Of a DNA stretch of 37,222 bases, positions 15,317 to 23,213 are shown in pieces. The stretch covers positions 1 through 37,222 of the forward strand of contig CAYFHQ010000026.1 in the NCBI GenBank assembly GCA_964342805.1, in the 5' to 3' direction. The notes below the pieces were generated by a model. The model ran no database searches and was not told where the DNA came from. It saw only the letters and a list, made by a program, of their open reading frames with translations. The first letter of the stretch is position 1. Every line of letters begins with the position of its first letter. The position numbers and the translations under genes were made by a program. This DNA is from CAYFHQ01 sp964342805 (GTDB lineage Bacteria > Bacillota > Clostridia > Peptostreptococcales > Acidaminobacteraceae).

Positions 15317-15793
15317 ATGAGTGCAATTAGAAATAAGTTAGAGCGTTATGAGAGTATAAAATCATTAGGTATGGCACAGGCAAGAAAAGAGTTTTCAAAC
15401 GTAATTAATAGTAGTGTCAACGATGATAAAATATCCGTCATTTCTCACGGAAAGATGTTGAATGCAAAAAATGCATATGTAATTGGTGAAGAAATGTTGA
15501 AAGATATTTTGAAGTTTATCAGGTTCAATCCTCTTATTGAACATGTAGATGGCGATGTTCAGATTTCTTACGAAGATTTTGGTTTTTATGGTATCGGCAA
15601 TAACATGGAAGACGCTACTTCTGATCTGCTCGAATCAGTCAAATACTTAGTTGTGGACTATTTTAGCGAAGATCAATTTCCGATCAATATGCGATACGAA
15701 AATACACGAAAAGTTCATCCGTACTATCTGAAACTAGCAACATGTCACAATGATGCATGCTTAAGAGAGGCATTGGGGCTGCAACACTCGTAG
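15317..15793 (+). CDS. Putative antitoxin: Phd-like N-terminus plus HicB-like C-terminus
   Basis: 158-aa protein preceded by AAGGAGGAGAG. Residues about 17-60 (LGMAQARKEFSNVINSS, then DDKISVISHGK and NAYVIGEEMLKDIL) follow the Phd/YefM antitoxin plan: an L-x-x-A-R-x-x-F helix, then a V-I-x-x-x-G-K strand and an A-x-V-I-x-x-E helix. Residues about 75-140 (VDGDVQISYEDFGFYGIG then ATSDLLESVKYLVVDYF) recall the HicB partial RNase H fold. The next gene, 22 bp on, is HicA-like. Together this suggests a type II module whose antitoxin uses a Phd-type DNA-binding part rather than the usual ribbon-helix-helix. Similarities are by eye and moderate; A/T-richness is higher than in flanking genes, which may mean transfer. 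Confidence 0.55.
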   Translation: MSAIRNKLERYESIKSLGMAQARKEFSNVINSSVNDDKISVISHGKMLNAKNAYVIGEEMLKDILKFIRFNPLIEHVDGDVQISYEDFGFYGIGNNMEDATSDLLESVKYLVVDYFSEDQFPINMRYENTRKVHPYYLKLATCHNDACLREALGLQHS

Positions 15794-15815
15794 TTCAAGG
15801 AAGCAGGATCCCTAT

Positions 15816-16064
15816 ATGCATGATATTAAGTTCGGTTCTTTGATTAAAGTCTGCGAAAAGATGGGCTTAACTCAAAGAAATGGAAATGGCTCACGAGTAA
15901 TTTACTCAGGAGTTCACAACAACAATTATGTAAACATCAGTATCCATGTCCACAAAAAAAGTAAGAGCATTCCAAAAGGAACGCTCAGAAAGGCCATAAA
16001 AGATTTAGGTTTCGAGTCGGTTGATGATTTACTAAAGTTTATGGCAGAAAATAAAATTAAATAA
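15816..16064 (+). CDS. Putative HicA-like (YcfA-type) toxin
   Basis: 82-aa basic protein. SLIKVCEKMGL, then GNGSRVIYSG, then VNISIHVHKKSK and IPKGTLRKAIKDLGF follow the order of HicA proteins: first helix, G-S-H strand, second strand, and the final R-x-I/A-x-x-L/A-G helix. The residue matching the catalytic His of G-S-H is Arg here (GSR); His side chains lie in the following strand (IHVH). So it may be a divergent or inactive nuclease. Weak AGGA site upstream of ATG 15816; terminator 8 bp after the stop. Pairs with the antitoxin-like gene before it. Confidence 0.55.
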   Translation: MHDIKFGSLIKVCEKMGLTQRNGNGSRVIYSGVHNNNYVNISIHVHKKSKSIPKGTLRKAIKDLGFESVDDLLKFMAENKIK

Positions 16065-16071
16065 ACATACA

Positions 16072-16102
16072 ATATACCATGTTGCCGCATGGTATATTTT
16101 TG
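16072..16102 (+). terminator. Intrinsic terminator of the second TA module
   Basis: Perfect 10-bp stem ATATACCATG / CATGGTATAT (16072-16081, 16088-16097), 6-nt loop, then TTTTTG. Confidence 0.85.
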
Positions 16103-16259
16103 TGTCAATAACTTTTTATCACACTATTTAGAGTATGTCAAACTCACAAAATAGTATATTTGAGCAAAACGACTTTTCCTACGTATCGCGTTTTCTGCAA
16201 TTTAGAACCCCTTATACATTTATGTAAAACGATAATTTTTTATTGTTTTTCGATAAAAC

Positions 16260-16288
16260 TTGTTGATTTTTGGAATTATTAATACTAT
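16260..16288 (+). promoter_or_regulatory. Promoter upstream of the DUF2975 gene
   Basis: TTGTTG (16260-16265), 17-bp spacer, TACTAT (16283-16288). The predicted start is about 20 bp before the ATG at 16314. The stretch 16103-16259 is A/T-rich and holds no other recognisable feature. Confidence 0.45.
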
Positions 16289-16313
16289 CATGGCTGTAAT
16301 GGAGGTGACGGAA

Positions 16314-16901
16314 ATGGAAGATAAAACAGCATTGGATTTGGTTCGTACAGGTATGTATATTGGACGGTTGATGGTGGTGGTCATGGTCATATTCACCCTA
16401 GCCTTTCTACTAAGTCCGGCAGAATAGTTTGACTATGAAGTGCAAGGTGGCTCTACAAACTTTCAGTACACCTCTCCATTGGGTTTATTTACTGGTCTCA
16501 GGCTGTCAGACAACATAATACAAGGACAGGCTGACCAGCTAAGTCCCAAGCTCATGTTGGTATTGGGGACTCTCATGATTACCTTGCCCAGTCTCTTTCT
16601 CGCAACAAGGGCCCTGAAAATTGTTAGTAACATTACCAACGACTATTTCGTTGAGAAACGTCCCTTCCAGCTAAGGCACGCCAAGAACCTAAGGCAGGTT
16701 GGCTGGTGGATGATGATCGCTTCCATTGTATGTAAACTCTCGCTAACAATCATCGTCAGCATCCTTGCAGGCACTTGGAAGCTCAACATCCTAGCCCTTA
16801 TGCATTGGCCTGGACTCTTCATTTCTGCCCTTTGTGCCTTGTTCTCTCGCTTTATTGAGCATGGGGTTTATTTGCAAGAAGAAGTGGATCTCACCGTCTA
16901 A
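16314..16901 (+). pseudogene. DUF2975-like membrane protein interrupted by in-frame TAG
   Basis: A GGAGGTGACGGAA site precedes ATG 16314. The first 37 codons encode one hydrophobic segment (VVVMVIFTLAFLL), then TAG at 16425-16427. The same frame stays open without a shift to 16901, adding three more hydrophobic segments and the amphipathic stretch RALKIVSNITNDYF then FQLRHAKNLRQVGWW. The whole reads as a four-helix DUF2975 protein of about 195 residues. Known: DUF2975 proteins are usually paired with a YozG-type XRE regulator, and one follows here. The second part could start at GTG 16440 but has no ribosome site. A nonsense mutation, a sequencing error, or readthrough are the options; mutation is simplest. 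Confidence 0.7.
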
Positions 16902-16967
16902 CCTAGCGCTGGGGCGCATCTTTTCGTATAATTGCTAGAGGGTTGATGTGTGTGAGGAGTCGTGACG

Positions 16968-17177
16968 ATGATTAAAGTTAAGCTAGACCGCATGCTTGTG
17001 GAACGAAATATGAAACTCAGCCAACTCTCGGAGAGGGTTGGGATTTCCATAGCCAACTTGTCCAACTTGAAGACCGGCAAGGGCAAGGCCATTCGCTTTA
17101 CCACGCTCAATGCCTTGTGCAAGGCCCTGGAATGTCAGCCGGGAGACTTGATGGTTTATGAAGAGGATGCGGAATAA
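16968..17177 (+). CDS. XRE/YozG-type small transcriptional regulator
   Basis: 69-aa Cro/CI helix-turn-helix protein: VKLDRMLVERNMKLSQLSE, then VGISIANLSNLKTGKG and ALCKALECQPGDLMVYE, the last block being the typical YozG ending. It binds DNA and, in known pairs, controls its own operon with the adjacent DUF2975 protein. Start at 16968, 8 bp after GAGGAG (a GTG at 16962 is too close). A TATAAT box at 16927-16932 between the two genes gives it a likely promoter of its own, so it may be made even though the partner gene is broken. Confidence 0.88.
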   Translation: MIKVKLDRMLVERNMKLSQLSERVGISIANLSNLKTGKGKAIRFTTLNALCKALECQPGDLMVYEEDAE

Positions 17178-17182
17178 AAAAT

Positions 17183-17216
17183 AAGGGAAGGTACTCGCAA
17201 TGAGTAACCTTCCCTT
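17183..17216. terminator. Bidirectional terminator between YozG and acetyltransferase genes
   Basis: AAGGGAAGGT-ACTC pairs with GAGTAACCTTCCCTT (17183-17196, 17202-17216, one bulge). T-tracts follow on the plus strand (CCCTTTTTG) and on the minus strand (CTTATTTTTTA). The converging genes end on either side. Confidence 0.8.
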
Positions 17217-17263
17217 TTTGCGTTTCTATGTAATAGGTGTTAGTCGAAATGCTCGAAATCAAC

Positions 17264-17845
17264 CTAGTCTTGATTCAAATAGTCCCCTACAAAATCCCCA
17301 TACAAGTCTCGAAACTCCTCCCGTAACATGCCAAAACACACGATGTCGTGGTAGTCACCCTTGGAATAATGACTCTTACGGAGCCTTCCTTCGGTCACGT
17401 AACCCATGGATTCATGGAGTTTGATGGAGGCATGGTTGAAGTCATAGACCTTGGTTTCCACTTTCCGAAAACCCCGCTCTAGAAAGTAGTACCTGAGAAG
17501 TAGCTTCACCGCTTCCCTTGCATATCCATTGCCCCTATAAGCCTTTTTGATACCCAGACCATAGGCAAAGGTTCCGTAGGTGGGATTGCAAGAATGGGTG
17601 TTGATGTTTCCAACGGGCACCCCGTCAGCGTTCTCAATAATGTAGAAAAAGTCGTCATTATGGGGATTGGATTTGCTGAGTTTTTCAACCCGCTCAGTCA
17701 TATTGGCCTTGCTAATGGGCTGTAAAAGCCGGTCTCCATTGCGCTGGGCATTGGTGTCTACCACTTCCTCTGCCATAAAATAATTGTCCAAATCGCTCAG
17801 TTCAACGGCCCTGAGCCGAACCCTATCTCCCTGCCACATATTCAT
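17264..17845 (-). CDS. GNAT-family N-acetyltransferase (RimJ/RimL type)
   Basis: 193-aa acetyl-CoA-dependent acetyltransferase. Seen: N-terminal GDRVRLRAVELSDLDNYF typical of RimJ/RimL relatives, the acetyl-CoA loop GIKKAYRGNGYAREAVKLLL, and NHASIKLHESMGYVTEGRLR as motif B. Substrate unknown: such proteins acetylate ribosomal proteins, amino acids or antibiotics. The ATG at 17845 has GGAGGTGACCC just before it and lies 23 bp inside the preceding P-loop kinase gene, so the two are co-translated. Confidence 0.9.
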   Translation of the reverse strand: MNMWQGDRVRLRAVELSDLDNYFMAEEVVDTNAQRNGDRLLQPISKANMTERVEKLSKSNPHNDDFFYIIENADGVPVGNINTHSCNPTYGTFAYGLGIKKAYRGNGYAREAVKLLLRYYFLERGFRKVETKVYDFNHASIKLHESMGYVTEGRLRKSHYSKGDYHDIVCFGMLREEFRDLYGDFVGDYLNQD

Positions 17846-18377
17846 GGGTCACCTCCACTAATTTGTCTGTCTGCTCTATATGGTCCATGGCCACTGTGTA
17901 GGCCTCTTCGAAAGACTTGCAGTGTTCAAGCTTGTCCTTGTAAGTTGCCAATTTGGTCTCAAACTGGGGCCGGTCCTCTTCAAACCCCCGGGTCCACCGG
18001 TACATGGCCTTTAGCATTTTGACTGTCGGCTTATAATGACAGGCCTCAATGCCCAAAACCTGTTTCACAAACCGGGTCAAGATGCGCCTTTTGCGCAAGG
18101 CCAACGGGGGATCTAAAAATATGACCTTGTCCGCATGGGTCAATACTCGGTCACAGGACTTACGATAGGTCCCTTCAATGATCCAGCTTTTTTCTTCATT
18201 GATCTCTTCAATCACAGCCAATTGCTCCTGGTCTGAACGTTTCCGACGACCCTGGTCTGTTTTCTCATGAACAATCACGTCAACTTCATGGTGACTGATC
18301 CCTGTTTCCTTGGCTATTTGTTTAGCTAGTGTTGTTTTACCGCTGGCTACGATGCCGATGATGAAGATTTTTGCCAT
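17823..18377 (-). CDS. P-loop adenylate-kinase-like protein (topology-modulation/FlaR type)
   Basis: 184-aa small P-loop NTPase. Walker A GIVASGKTTLAKQIA at residues about 8-22; ETGISHHEVDVIVHE and SWIIEGTYRKSCD, then ADKVIFLDPPLALRKRRILTR match the AAA_17/adenylate-kinase-like group often labelled DNA topology modulation protein. The true substrate of the group is not established. In an operon with the GNAT gene, whose start it overlaps. Confidence 0.82.
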   Translation of the reverse strand: MAKIFIIGIVASGKTTLAKQIAKETGISHHEVDVIVHEKTDQGRRKRSDQEQLAVIEEINEEKSWIIEGTYRKSCDRVLTHADKVIFLDPPLALRKRRILTRFVKQVLGIEACHYKPTVKMLKAMYRWTRGFEEDRPQFETKLATYKDKLEHCKSFEEAYTVAMDHIEQTDKLVEVTHEYVAGR

Positions 18378-18510
18378 GGGGCCTCCGATTTGCTTTTCTA
18401 CCTCTCAGTATACATTAAAATATTTTAAACGTCGACGAAATACTTATTCAGATGCCACGAAACCTTTACTTAGAAAATCGCGGTTAACCCATGGGTAAAC
18501 AATCTTATTA

Positions 18511-18550
18511 ATCATCAAAAAACCCCTGCAATTTTGATCGCAGGGGTTTT
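18511..18550 (-). terminator. Intrinsic terminator of the metallopeptidase lipoprotein gene
   Basis: Minus strand: stem AAAACCCCTGC / GCAGGGGTTTT (18540-18550, 18519-18529), 10-nt loop, then TTTGATG; 10 bp after the stop codon at 18561. The region 18378-18510 up to the kinase gene shows nothing else beyond a short near-palindrome TTAACCCATGGGTAA. Confidence 0.85.
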
Positions 18551-18560
18551 GTATTGCATA

Positions 18561-20111
18561 TTATTCATCTAGTTTTAGGGCCTTGCGCATATCTGCTCGA
18601 TAGGCAACCAAGTCTTCAAAGGTATGCAACCAGGCCACTTTCTGGTCCTTGACGTCCCCTCCAGTCGGCTTGTCTTCAAAGACAAAGACACGGAAGGTCT
18701 CAGCAAAGTCTTCTTCTGGATTGGTGGCTGCATAATCAGACACAAACTGGTCCGCGTACTTATCATAGAAGGCCAGGGCGCCCTCACCAGATTCGTCGCT
18801 TGGGTCAACTGCCTCTTGGAACTCCTCGTAGATATCCGTCCAGAACTTCTGGAAAAAGAGGTTGAGGTAGGACTTTTTCGCCAAAATACCTTCTTCATTT
18901 TCATAGGTTCCCGTGGACTCTTTTTGCATTTGACTTGCGTTGAGACTAAGTAGGTGGGCAAACTCGTGGACAATGGTTGTGTCAAAGTCTGCGATATACT
19001 TGCCCTTTGCATCAAAGGCGTCATTAATGTCCAGAGCCATGCGGAACTTGGTCAGTTCATCATTCTCCTGGGCCACATAGGCCAGGGTATTGTTGACCCC
19101 GTCAGAGTTGATGACCAGGTACTGGAGGTACTTCATTTGATCAACAGGGATTAACTGCTGGGTCTTGGCCACCAGGAAGCGGTATTTAACCATGTCCTCT
19201 TTGGTGATTTTGCTGGTGTCTCCAACTATGGTCATCTGGGTCCCATTGACTTCAAACTTGGCATACTGGACACCACCCGTCTCCACTTCTGATATGACGT
19301 CGTTGGCGTCAAAACCTGCCTCCGTCAGGAGTTTCTCCAGGTCTTCATAGGCCTTGTCTAGGTCTCCATTCATGTCACCAGACTCATTTAGATCATTAAT
19401 GGTCTTTTCTAGCTCTAGGATTTTGTCCTTTTGAGCAGGGGTGAACTTGCCTTCGTTCATGTCAATGAACTCCTTAAAGGATGTTGCGGCTATACGAAGG
19501 CCGAAACTGACTTGAAGGGCCTTCAGCTCAGCATAGAGGTCGTCCACTAAGTCGGCATCCATGTCTGACCCTTTTTGTTCTTCTTCGTTGATCTGGTCCA
19601 AATACTTTTGCACCTGACCCAGTTGATCGCTGGTTAGCTTGGTTTTATTGAAGCCCAAGTAATCATCTAGGGTCCAGGGTTCAGGAATGGCGTCATCGGT
19701 TGACCCAGCCTCTTCGTCGTCAGGTGTTTGGGGGTCAGGTTGACCCTTATCAGCGGCCGCATCTTCTTCTTCCCAAGTGAGGTTTAGGGCGTCGTCCAGA
19801 TCGTCATAGAGCTGGTCCAGGACAGTGTTGGAGGCGTCTGCCCCCTTTTGCTCTTCCTTGTTAATGGCGTCGATGATGGGCTGGGCCTTGTCCACTTCCT
19901 CGTCGGTGAGGTCGTCCACCAGGTCGCCCACGTAAAACTCCAAGGTTAGGGGTTCAAAGTTAGGGTCCGTTGGTGTCTGGTCTTGGGTGGTGGCTTCTTG
20001 GGTTTGTTCGATCTTTGTCGGTTCTGCCTCTGGCACAGGAACTTCCGGTGCTCCCTGACACCCACTTAGGGCCAGGGTGGATATGAGAATGGCAATCCAT
20101 AGTTTTTTCAT
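18561..20111 (-). CDS. Lipoprotein with three internal repeats and an HExxH metallopeptidase domain
   Basis: 516 aa. Signal peptide with lipobox LSGC (Cys18), so the protein is probably lipid-anchored outside the cell. After a Pro/Thr/Gln-rich linker come three diverged repeats of about 55 residues (54-109, 145-199, 210-263), each with an F/Y-x-x-x-x-x-x-L-T/F-x-x-Q/E opening and a Q/E-K-G-x-D-M-like turn before an acidic helix. The C-terminal half carries VHEFAHLLSL (zinc ligands His382, His386; catalytic Glu383) and PEEDFAETF about 80 residues on, which would supply the third ligand Glu as in gluzincins. Very acidic overall. Ribosome site GGAGAG before the ATG. Substrate unknown; the repeats may bind partner proteins or substrate. 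Confidence 0.85.
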   Translation of the reverse strand: MKKLWIAILISTLALSGCQGAPEVPVPEAEPTKIEQTQEATTQDQTPTDPNFEPLTLEFYVGDLVDDLTDEEVDKAQPIIDAINKEEQKGADASNTVLDQLYDDLDDALNLTWEEEDAAADKGQPDPQTPDDEEAGSTDDAIPEPWTLDDYLGFNKTKLTSDQLGQVQKYLDQINEEEQKGSDMDADLVDDLYAELKALQVSFGLRIAATSFKEFIDMNEGKFTPAQKDKILELEKTINDLNESGDMNGDLDKAYEDLEKLLTEAGFDANDVISEVETGGVQYAKFEVNGTQMTIVGDTSKITKEDMVKYRFLVAKTQQLIPVDQMKYLQYLVINSDGVNNTLAYVAQENDELTKFRMALDINDAFDAKGKYIADFDTTIVHEFAHLLSLNASQMQKESTGTYENEEGILAKKSYLNLFFQKFWTDIYEEFQEAVDPSDESGEGALAFYDKYADQFVSDYAATNPEEDFAETFRVFVFEDKPTGGDVKDQKVAWLHTFEDLVAYRADMRKALKLDE

Positions 20112-20249
20112 TGTATGCTCTCCTTCATCAGGTTTATACCACGTTTTTGCGCTTTGATTACATGGAGTATAGCAAGTCTTGCTTATGTGAACGTGAATGG
20201 AACCTTAAAGGGGCCTTAAAGTTGGGGGATGTGGGTAGGGATTACCCAC

Positions 20250-20291
20250 AATAAAAAAATATGGGTAAAAAAATCGATTTTTTACCCATAT
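20250..20291 (-). terminator. Intrinsic terminator of the LevR-like gene
   Basis: Near-perfect palindrome at 20259-20291 (ATATGGGTAAAAAA around TCGA) followed on the minus strand by seven T residues; 10 bp after the stop. A smaller GTGGGT/ACCCAC repeat lies next to it at 20231-20249. The rest of 20112-20230 should hold the promoter of the lipoprotein gene. Confidence 0.85.
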
Positions 20292-20300
20292 CTGCTGTAG

Positions 20301-23084
20301 TTAAGAAACCCCATTCTCCACCACCATATGACAAACATAAGCCACTTCATGGTCTCCAATGGAAATTCCAAAGGCCTTTTCAATCCCCCTGATCTCGTCT
20401 CTTACCAAGTCAAAGGCGGCCCCATTATTCAATTTAAAGTCTGCTAGATTATCAAAGGCAGTTTCTTTGCCTCCACTCTTTAGCTTGTCCACCATAAAGC
20501 CCAGGTGAAGCAATATCCCGGTTTTCACGTCAGCCGTTAGGCGGACTTCCATTCGTCCCGTAACAGCGTCAAGGAAGCGAAGAATCCGGTCGGCTACTTG
20601 TTGGCCGTCCACTTGGTTGAGGTGGGCCTGGAGGGACTTGCCCACTTGCATGAAGGCCACTTCTTCGTCTACCTTTTCCTGGAGGGCTTTTAGGCCCTTT
20701 CCACCCAGGAGATCCATGGCAGAAATAAAAGGAATATCATCGGTGGGGACGTCCATGGTGCCCACTACCGCCAATATCCGGTAGTTTTGCTTAAGAGCGT
20801 CCAGTTCCTTCATAAAGGCACTCTTGTTGAGGATGTTCAGGGTCTTGACGTCAAAGGACTCCCGGTGGTTGAGTTGCTTGTCTAAGACGTCCTGAAGGCG
20901 GGCTGCCGCCCCTTCTCCTGTAAAGCAGGCTGTGACGATGAGTCTGCGCAACTGCTTTTCCTCCTGGGAAACCGTCTTGGGTGATTGACGACCCTGGCGG
21001 CCTCGACAGCCCTCCCATATGTCGTGGAGGTCCCTGCCCAACATGGCCTTCCGGCCTGCTTCAATGACCAGGGGCGTGGAGGTCATGTCTACGGTTCGTA
21101 CCCTGACCCCAGTTTCTTCACTGAGCATGGCCCCAAAGTTCATGAGGGACCCCATGTCCACCATGAGAAGGACACCTCGGCCTTCGTCCATGGCCAAAAT
21201 GGTCTCCTTGGCCATGTCGTACATGGCTTCCGCCGACATGGACAGGGGCATGTCCAGGGCTTCCACCTGGTCGGACCCTATGAGGGTGTTGGCCACATGG
21301 ACCATGGAAGAGGCTGTACTGGGCCCGTGCATGATGACTAGGACACCTACTTTGGGTTCCTCAGAAGTGTCAAAATCCAAGGAGTCTGCCGCAAAGAAGA
21401 GGGTCAGGTAACCGATCTCGTCTAAAGGCACCTGGATGTTATAGAGGAGCTCAATCCGCTTGGACTCCTCCATGGCCACCACAAAGGCGTCCGCATACTT
21501 GCCCCGCACCTTGTTGAGGTTGGGGTGGTAAATGGTCTGCCCCTGCTGAATCCGAGCTATGGACCCATTGAGGTGGAGGGCCAAGGCAAAGACCACCTTT
21601 TCGTCGTAGGCCCTGTGGAGTTTGGCCCCGGCACTGCGGAGCATGGTTTCTGTCAGGGTCAGGATCTCCGGATCGATCACCTTTTTTAACTCGTCCGTGT
21701 GAAAACGACCCGGTATGGTGGACATAAACTCCTGGAAATAGGTGTCGATATCCACGTTTAAAATTTCTTGGATGCGCTCTTGCCCCATACCATCTTGACG
21801 GAGGTCTTCAATTTTCTGCTCAATGACGTCGTAGTAAAGGGTTTCTTCCCCTTCCACCCAAACGGGTTCAGGCTGGGCGACTGTAACGGCAGTTTGTAGA
21901 GGAGACTGGTTGAACTTGAGTAGGTCGTCGTGGGACCGAAGCAGGTAGTCCAGTTCATCCCGGTTGTCCTTGAGCCGCATAAGACCCCGTTTGACGTGTT
22001 GGGGAATGTCGTTTTGGTTGATCAGTATATAGTGCTCTCCTGAGGACTTATAGTTGAGGAAGGCCTTGGCGCAGGCCAACTGAATATCACTGCGAAGTTG
22101 CCCAATGTTGTTGGGGCAGTCGTAGAGCAGGAAGGAGATCATGGAATTCTTGTTCATCCATATGCTCTTACCAATCCGCTTGGACTCCTGGGACACAAAG
22201 TGTTCAATCAGGGTAAAGCGTTCATGGATGGACCGGTCTTTGAGGGCCGGCAGGGTAATGACCATGGGAATCCGGCGGGTAAAGGTCCGCAGCAAAAAGG
22301 ACCCCGGTTCTTCCGTAGTGGCTGCAATAATGCGGACAGAGGCACTTTCTGTGGCCCCTGCCTCACCCAGCTTACGGAACTGGCCCGTGTCGATGAAGGT
22401 AAAGAGCATTTCCTGGCCCTGGGGTGGCAGTCTGTGGACTTCGTCCAGGAAGAGGACACCACCGTCAGCCTGACGGATCAGGCCGTCTCTTTCCTTGTCA
22501 GCCCCAGTGTAGGCTCCTTTTTTTACACCGAATATCTGGCCCATGACCAACTGGGGATTGTCCGCATAGTCAGCACAGTTGAAGTGGATAAAGGGACTCT
22601 GCCCCCCGATCTGACCAGAAAAGACAGCAAAGTCATGCATGACCTGGGCAAACATGGACTTGCCCACCCCGGTTTCCCCCAGGAGCAGGGTATGGAGGCC
22701 CTTGGGCGGGTACATAATGGCGGCCTTGGCTTGTTGTGTTGGCACTTGAAGACTGTCCCGGGCACCCACAAGACCTTCAAAGGGGTCTCCCTGGCCCAGT
22801 TCGTCGGCCATGGCACCCTCTTGGTTGAGTCCACCAGGCTCTTGCTTGCCACCATGAGTGGCATTATTAGCATTAGGCCCTAGTTGTCCTTCCACCACCA
22901 CAAAGCGGACCGGACGTCCAGGCTCTTTTGCGACCAAGCCTTTTTTCACTAACTGGTTCAGATACCGTGAGATCGTGCTACGGTCTAGGCCAGTGAAATC
23001 GCTCAGTGCGGCTGCATCTGCCGCAGGCGTATGGTTTTGATTGTATTGCTTCAGGGCAGATAAAATCTGCTCAATTTTCCCCAT
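20301..23084 (-). CDS. LevR-family sigma-54-dependent activator with PRD and PTS-like domains
   Basis: 927 aa. In order: winged-helix HTH (1-60, RSTISRYLNQLVKKGL); AAA+ sigma-54 activator domain (about 105-375) with Walker A GETGVGKS (136-143), the sigma-54 contact loop GAYTGA (190-195, GAFTGA in most relatives) and Walker B VLFLDE (210-215); PRD1 (about 480-570, His504); EIIA-mannose-like domain (577-690, His586 in VLVIMHGPSTASSM); a IIB-like stretch; PRD2 (830-925, His860 and His919). Family knowledge: EI/HPr and the cognate IIB phosphorylate these domains to switch activity. Best target here is the sigma-54 promoter at 13530-13546. The start at 23084 follows AAAGGGAG. Tyr replacing Phe in the GAFTGA loop is a known tolerated change. 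Confidence 0.93.
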   Translation of the reverse strand: MGKIEQILSALKQYNQNHTPAADAAALSDFTGLDRSTISRYLNQLVKKGLVAKEPGRPVRFVVVEGQLGPNANNATHGGKQEPGGLNQEGAMADELGQGDPFEGLVGARDSLQVPTQQAKAAIMYPPKGLHTLLLGETGVGKSMFAQVMHDFAVFSGQIGGQSPFIHFNCADYADNPQLVMGQIFGVKKGAYTGADKERDGLIRQADGGVLFLDEVHRLPPQGQEMLFTFIDTGQFRKLGEAGATESASVRIIAATTEEPGSFLLRTFTRRIPMVITLPALKDRSIHERFTLIEHFVSQESKRIGKSIWMNKNSMISFLLYDCPNNIGQLRSDIQLACAKAFLNYKSSGEHYILINQNDIPQHVKRGLMRLKDNRDELDYLLRSHDDLLKFNQSPLQTAVTVAQPEPVWVEGEETLYYDVIEQKIEDLRQDGMGQERIQEILNVDIDTYFQEFMSTIPGRFHTDELKKVIDPEILTLTETMLRSAGAKLHRAYDEKVVFALALHLNGSIARIQQGQTIYHPNLNKVRGKYADAFVVAMEESKRIELLYNIQVPLDEIGYLTLFFAADSLDFDTSEEPKVGVLVIMHGPSTASSMVHVANTLIGSDQVEALDMPLSMSAEAMYDMAKETILAMDEGRGVLLMVDMGSLMNFGAMLSEETGVRVRTVDMTSTPLVIEAGRKAMLGRDLHDIWEGCRGRQGRQSPKTVSQEEKQLRRLIVTACFTGEGAAARLQDVLDKQLNHRESFDVKTLNILNKSAFMKELDALKQNYRILAVVGTMDVPTDDIPFISAMDLLGGKGLKALQEKVDEEVAFMQVGKSLQAHLNQVDGQQVADRILRFLDAVTGRMEVRLTADVKTGILLHLGFMVDKLKSGGKETAFDNLADFKLNNGAAFDLVRDEIRGIEKAFGISIGDHEVAYVCHMVVENGVS

Positions 23085-23134
23085 GATTGTCTCCCTTTTG
23101 CTGGCCCAACCATGACATGTGGGCCTGGGTATAC

Positions 23135-23161
23135 AAGAAAGACCGCAAATGAATGCGGTCT
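23135..23161 (-). terminator. Terminator of the MATE gene
   Basis: Minus strand: AGACCGCA / TGCGGTCT (23154-23161, 23140-23147) with a 6-nt loop, then TTTCTT. Lies between the MATE stop and the regulator start. Adjacent at 23178-23193 is a perfect 16-bp palindrome, CTTGCCCATGGGCAAG. Confidence 0.65.
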
Positions 23162-23213
23162 GATTGTCGTCTCTTACCTTGCCCATGGGCAAGTCTCTAT
23201 GTATACCTTCATT

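Noticed and set aside
16425..16427. Pyrrolysine reading of the TAG in the DUF2975 gene
   Set aside because: No pyl genes in the window and no reason for a catalytic residue in a loop between membrane helices; a nonsense change is simpler.
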